Of a stretch of 64,000 bases of DNA, positions 60,278 to 64,000 are shown in pieces. The stretch comes from Streptomyces antimycoticus (GTDB lineage: Bacteria; Actinomycetota; Actinomycetes; Streptomycetales; Streptomycetaceae): positions 10,602,001 to 10,666,000 of the forward strand of contig NZ_BJHV01000001.1 of NCBI RefSeq assembly GCF_005405925.1. Reading direction: 5' to 3'. Below the pieces are notes generated by a model, which saw nothing but the letters and a program-made list of their open reading frames with translations, had not been told where the DNA came from and made no database searches. The stretch's first letter is position 1. Every line of letters starts with the position of its first letter. A program made the translations under genes and the position numbers.

Positions 60278-61690
60278 TCACCGGCCCGCCCCCGTGGGCG
60301 AGAGGACAGCGGGGATGGCGCCTTCCGCGGCCGCCCGCGCGTACCAGTGGCCGCTGTCCTTGATCGTGCGGCGCCGCGTCTCCCGGTCGACGTGGACGAG
60401 CCCGAAGCGGGGCCAATAGCCCATCGCCCACTCGAAGTTGTCCATCAGCGACCAGTGGTAGTAGCCCTCCACTGGCGCGCCGAGGGCGAGCGCCTCGTGG
60501 ACGGCCTTGAGGTGGCCGTGGAGGAAGTCGATGCGGCGTTCGTCGTGCACGGCGCCGTCGGCGGCGGGCTCGTCGCGGTAGATGGCGCCGTTCTCCGTCA
60601 CCAGCAGCGGTACGCCGGGGTAGTCGGCGTGCAGTCTCAGCAGCAGCTCCCGCAGGTCGCCCGGGACGATTTCCCAGCCGAGGTCGGTGCGCGGCACACC
60701 GGGGCGGCCCTCGACGACCTTCCAGGGCCAGGGACCGTCGCCGTGGTCGGCGCGGACGATGCGGCGGGTGTAGTAGTTGACGCCGATGAAGTCGCTGCCG
60801 GCGGCGATGGTGGCGAGGTCGCCGTCCCGGACGAAGTCGAGGTCGCCGATGGCTCGTTCCCAGTGCCGGCGCATGTCCGCGGGGTAGCCGCGTCCGTGGA
60901 CGGGGTCGAGGAACCAGCGGTTGACGTATCCGTCGGAGTGCCGGGACGCCTCCCGGTCGGCGGGGTCGGCGGCGTCGTCGGGAGTGTGCGGGAAGAGGCT
61001 GTAGGCGATGCCGGCCCTGGTGCCGGCGCGTGCGCCGGTCCGCAGTTCGGCGGCCGCCAGGCCGTGGGCCAGGAGCAGGTGGTGCATGACGGTGACCGAG
61101 CCCTTGAGGTCCTTCTCCCCGGGCGCGTGCAGGCCGAGCTGGTGGCCGAGGAGGCCGACGATCCACGGCTCGTTGACGGTCACCCAGTCGCGCACCCGGT
61201 CGCCGAAGGCATCCCGGCAGACGGCCGCGTACCGGGCGAAGTGCTCGGCGGTGTCCCGGATGCGCCAGCCTCCGGCGTCCTGCAGCGGCTGGGGCAGGTC
61301 CCAGTGGTAGAGCGTGACCAGGGGTTCGATGCCCCGTTCCAGCAGGGAGTCGATGAAGCGGTCGTAGTGGGCGAGCCCGCGCTTCTCCACCCGGCCGCGT
61401 CCGTCGGGGAGTATCCGGGGCCATGCCAGGGAGAAGCGGTGGGCGTTGGTGTTGAGGCGGGCCATGAGGGCGACGTCCTCGTGGTGACGCCGGTAGTGGT
61501 CGCAGGCGACGTCGCCGGTGTCCCCGTTGTCGACGGCACCGGGCACGCGGCTGAAGCGGTCCCAGATGGACTCGCCCCGCCCGTCGGCGTCGACCGCGCC
61601 CTCGACCTGGTACGCCGAGGTCGAGGTGCCCCAGCGGAATCCGGGTGGGAAGCGCAGTACGGCAGCGTGTCCGGGACGGTCGGTGGTCAC
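60278..61690 (-). CDS. GH1 beta-glucosidase
   Basis: 470 residues, no signal peptide, so it acts on imported oligosaccharides. Family signs: FPPGFRWGTSTSAYQVEGAV, ARLNTNAHRFSLAWPRILPD, LVTLYHWDLPQPLQDAGGW, the acid/base Glu in VRDWVTVNEPW, SDFIGVNYYTRR, the nucleophile Glu in VPLLVTENGAIYRD, and YYHWSLMDNFEWAMGYWPRF. GTG start with AGGAGG four bases upstream, overlapping the preceding stop (GTGA). Beta-glucosidase, beta-galactosidase or beta-fucosidase activity is possible. Part of the minus-strand sugar operon. Confidence 0.95.
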   Translation of the reverse strand: MTTDRPGHAAVLRFPPGFRWGTSTSAYQVEGAVDADGRGESIWDRFSRVPGAVDNGDTGDVACDHYRRHHEDVALMARLNTNAHRFSLAWPRILPDGRGRVEKRGLAHYDRFIDSLLERGIEPLVTLYHWDLPQPLQDAGGWRIRDTAEHFARYAAVCRDAFGDRVRDWVTVNEPWIVGLLGHQLGLHAPGEKDLKGSVTVMHHLLLAHGLAAAELRTGARAGTRAGIAYSLFPHTPDDAADPADREASRHSDGYVNRWFLDPVHGRGYPADMRRHWERAIGDLDFVRDGDLATIAAGSDFIGVNYYTRRIVRADHGDGPWPWKVVEGRPGVPRTDLGWEIVPGDLRELLLRLHADYPGVPLLVTENGAIYRDEPAADGAVHDERRIDFLHGHLKAVHEALALGAPVEGYYHWSLMDNFEWAMGYWPRFGLVHVDRETRRRTIKDSGHWYARAAAEGAIPAVLSPTGAGR

Positions 61691-63719
61691 AGGTCCTCCT
61701 GGAATTCCGGCAGGTCGAGGGCGTGTTCGCAGGCGTACAGCAGGACGCCCGCGGACCAGGCGTGGGAGAGGGTGAGCAGCATGCCCTTGGCCTGGAAGCA
61801 GTCGGTCTGGTAGAAGCGTTCGCTGACCATGCCGCGGTAGGCGTTGAAGTCGCCGTCGGCGCGGGCGACGAACTGCCGGAAGCAGTCGAGGTTCTCGCGC
61901 GCCGAGCGCAGGTAGTACGGATCACCGAGGTGCCGTGCGAGGCGGACGGTCTCGGGCAGGCAGATCAGCCCGAAGGCGTGCAGGTGCTGGTTGGAGGGGG
62001 ACGCCTGGTCCGCGCCGCGGGTGCGGAATCCGTAGCGGCCGAGCAGGGTGTGCGGGGGGAAGCGGACGTCGTAGGTGTAGCGGAAGGTCAGAGTCCAGTC
62101 GGCGGCCCGCCGGGCGAGGTCGAGCCACCGGCCGTCCTCGTCGTCCGCCTCGTGCAGGAGGGTGTAGGCGATGACGGCGTTGTAGCCGTCCTCGGACGTG
62201 GGGGCGAGCGAGACGTCCTCCGGCGCTCCGCACAGGAACTCGGAGGTGACGTCGGCCGCGAACGCCGCTCCCGCGCGCCGGGCGGCCTCCAGGTGGTCGG
62301 GATCGCCGAACAGGTCGGCGGCCTCGACGAGCGCGCCGACGAACGCGAGCCCGGCCGAGCCGCGGTGGTCGACGGCGGCGCCGGTTTCGCGGTGGTGGGC
62401 CGCGGCGAGTCGTCCGGTGGTGGCGTCCTGGCCCTCCAGGGCGGCCGCCAGGTTGGACCGTACCGCCTGTTCCCACAGCGGGTGGTCGACGCCTCGGGCG
62501 CGTTCGGCGCGCAGGGCGCGCAGCGTGAAGAGGGTGGCATCGCCGAGGGTGCGGGCGTGCAGCCGGTCGCGGTGGCCCGTCCAGCCGGCGGACCAGCCGC
62601 CGTCGCGGGTCCACTGGCCCAGAAGGTCCCGCCGGGAGTGAGGTGGGCGCAGATGTGGTCCAGTACGCCGATCGCGGCTTCGGCCCGGGGCGTGTCGCCG
62701 GTGCGGCGGGCGTGGAGCAGCAGGGCGTGCGCGTACGGTGCGCCGCTGATCCACGAGACGTGCATGGCCTGCCGGTCGCCGCGGGCGCCGAGCGCCTCCC
62801 GGTCGAAGGCGGCGGTCTCCAGCAGGACGGGCGGGTCGGGGCGGTAGTGCCAGCGGTGCAGGCCCTCCGCGCTCAGGGCGGCCGCCTCGCGGACGCCGAC
62901 CCACGCGGCGGGCTCCGGCGGCGTACCGGTGGCCGTGTGCAGGGCGCGGAGCACGGGCGCGTAGGCGTGCGGGTCGGCGTCGAGTAGGTGCACGGTGAAG
63001 TGCAGGATGTGCCGCTCGCCCGGCTGCCACAGGTGCTCCGGGAGGTCCGCGGGGCGGGGCTTTTCCGAGCCGTAGTACGACACCGGCTCCTCGCGGTAGG
63101 GGGCGTGCAGCCGCAGGACCGGACGGTCCCCCTCGGCCAGGGCGAAGCCGACGCCCTGCTGGCCCAGGCTGCCGTGTTCCGCGACGGCGAGCGCGGCGCC
63201 CCCGCGCCGGTCGCGGGCGAACACGGCGGGCGTGGCGCACCGGTCGGCCCGGAAGGACCAGGCGAGGGCGGTGAGGCCCGTCGGGTCCCCCTCCGGGGCC
63301 GCGAAACGCGGGAAGGGGCGCGTGGAGCCGGGCAGCCGGTTCTGCCCGTAGAACACGCCGGGGACCAGCCAGCCGGGGTCGTCGCCGGGGCCGAGCCGCA
63401 GCTCGACCCGGAGTCCGGCGACGGCGGCGTCGGGGGCGGTGCGGGTGACGGTCAGGGTCGCCGCGCGCATACCGGGGCCGGCGGGTTCCAGGCGCAGCTC
63501 GGCGTGGAAGCCGGCGGCGGTGCCCGTCGCGTCCACCACACCCGTGGCGTCGCGCACTACCGCGTCCGGCAGCACGGGGAGGCAGGCCCCGTCAGGGGCC
63601 AGGAGGCCGACCAGGTAGGGGAACTGCGCCAGGCCGTCGGCCTCCTCGCGCAGGACGAGCTCCGGCGGCAGGGGTATGCCAAGGGCCGGCGGGGTCGGGT
63701 CAGTCGAGGACGCGGGCAC
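61687..63719 (-). CDS. Six-hairpin glycosidase-like protein with one frameshift
   Basis: The front half (63719 to about 62625) is beta-rich: LPPELVLREEADGLAQFPYL, DPGWLVPGVFYGQNRLPGST and GALAWSFRADRCATPAVFAR-like text, then a helical part (DRQAMHVSWISGAPYAHALL). Near 62625 the sense continues in the next frame, WTRDGGWSAGWTGHRDRLHA, with an alpha/alpha-toroid ending SEDGYNAVIAYTLLHEADDE, SPSNQHLHAFGLICLPETVR and CFQAKGMLLTLSHAWSAGVL. One added C in GGGCCAG restores about 677 residues. The toroid suggests a glycoside hydrolase or lyase of the six-hairpin superfamily (GH127/GH154-like folds), exact family unknown. No signal peptide. Confidence 0.65.
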
Positions 63720-64000
63720 GGATGTTCCAGCCTTCGAGAAGCAGGGCGCGGCCTTCGGTCGGGGCGTCGCGCCAGGTGACGGGGATGCGGATGCTCTCTC
63801 CCGGCAGCAGGTCGAGCATCGAGTCGTCGGGTGTGCCCCATCCGGGGGCCGTGATGGGCCGGGCGTCGGACAGGCACAGCCCGAGTGCCGCCGGGCCGCC
63901 GGTGTGGGTCAGGCGTACGGCGGTGAGCCCGGGTTCGGTCGCGGCCTCGATCCCGGCCGGTGCGAGGTCGAACAGCGGTCCCAGGTCGCCGGTCGTGCTG
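63700..64000 (-). CDS. GH2-like glycosidase, C-terminal end (cut by window edge)
   Basis: About 99 residues to the stop: GLTAVRLTHTGGPAALGLCL, SMLDLLPGESIRIPVTWRDA and LLLEGWNIRARVLD. This Ig-like ending (LLPGES...V.W......EGWN) is typical of GH2 beta-mannosidases and exo-glucosaminidases. The stop lies 20 bases inside the next gene. The catalytic domain is outside the window, so substrate is uncertain. Confidence 0.5.
   Translation of the reverse strand, partial: STTGDLGPLFDLAPAGIEAATEPGLTAVRLTHTGGPAALGLCLSDARPITAPGWGTPDDSMLDLLPGESIRIPVTWRDAPTEGRALLLEGWNIRARVLD

Noticed and set aside
58447..60363. A 638-residue plus-strand frame over the kinase region
   Set aside because: Antisense to the FGGY kinase; Gly/Arg/Ala-rich without any motif.

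Overview
The window looks like a Streptomyces (or close relative) chromosome segment. It has very high GC, GTG starts, paired LacI/TetR/LysR/GntR regulators, many secreted glycoside hydrolases with long signal peptides, and CebR-type operators. The dense mix of insertion sequences and gene fragments fits an accessory chromosome arm.

Layout. 1-15 kb is a mosaic. Intact genes are an aldo/keto reductase with a divergent TetR regulator, a TauE/SafE exporter with a divergent LysR regulator, a zinc-ribbon/TPR pair, a small secreted protein and an AraC-type regulator. Between them lie remains of ISAs1, Tn7-like (TnsA/TnsB), DDE, IS630 and integrase-type elements. 15-33 kb is a plant-cell-wall degradation island. 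It carries GH43-CBM6, GH27-CBM13, GH54, a Tat-exported alpha/beta hydrolase, a GH78 rhamnosidase, a GH62 with one frameshift, a GH6 cellulase under CebR boxes, and broken GH12, GH43 and GH62 pieces. An IS701-family element and an IS5-family element have inserted at CTAG targets there. 32.7-36.5 kb is a graveyard (LacI, old-yellow-enzyme, IS3, IS21, NRPS condensation, cupin), interrupted by a three-gene cassette that resembles a toxin-antitoxin module (34.4-35.5 kb). 36.9-49.9 kb holds a methyltransferase, a deletion-fused sigma/membrane-protein locus, a second inverted IS701 copy, a two-component system, a broken MMPL transporter, an enoyl-CoA hydratase with an HxlR regulator, a second aldo/keto reductase with a TetR regulator, and an uncharacterised protein. 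50-51.3 kb is again fragments.

51.6-54.5 kb is the most interesting locus. A small EACC1-like protein overlaps a caspase-like protease that continues, after a one-base frame change in a G run, through a coiled coil and a membrane helix into a periplasmic-binding-protein-like sensor. 54.6-64 kb is a minus-strand sugar-utilisation cluster. In transcription order it is a GH2-like end, a six-hairpin glycosidase, a GH1 beta-glucosidase, an FGGY kinase, a LacD-like aldolase, an Asp/Glu-racemase-like protein and a GH13 alpha-glucosidase. Most neighbours there overlap by 1-20 bases.

Several otherwise intact genes are broken by a single base, often in a short G or C run (GH62, DUF6247-like, caspase, histidine kinase, MMPL, six-hairpin protein). 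Part of the apparent pseudogenisation may therefore be sequence error, and I mark these cases separately from genuine truncations. Family assignments rest on motif recognition by eye; no searches were run.
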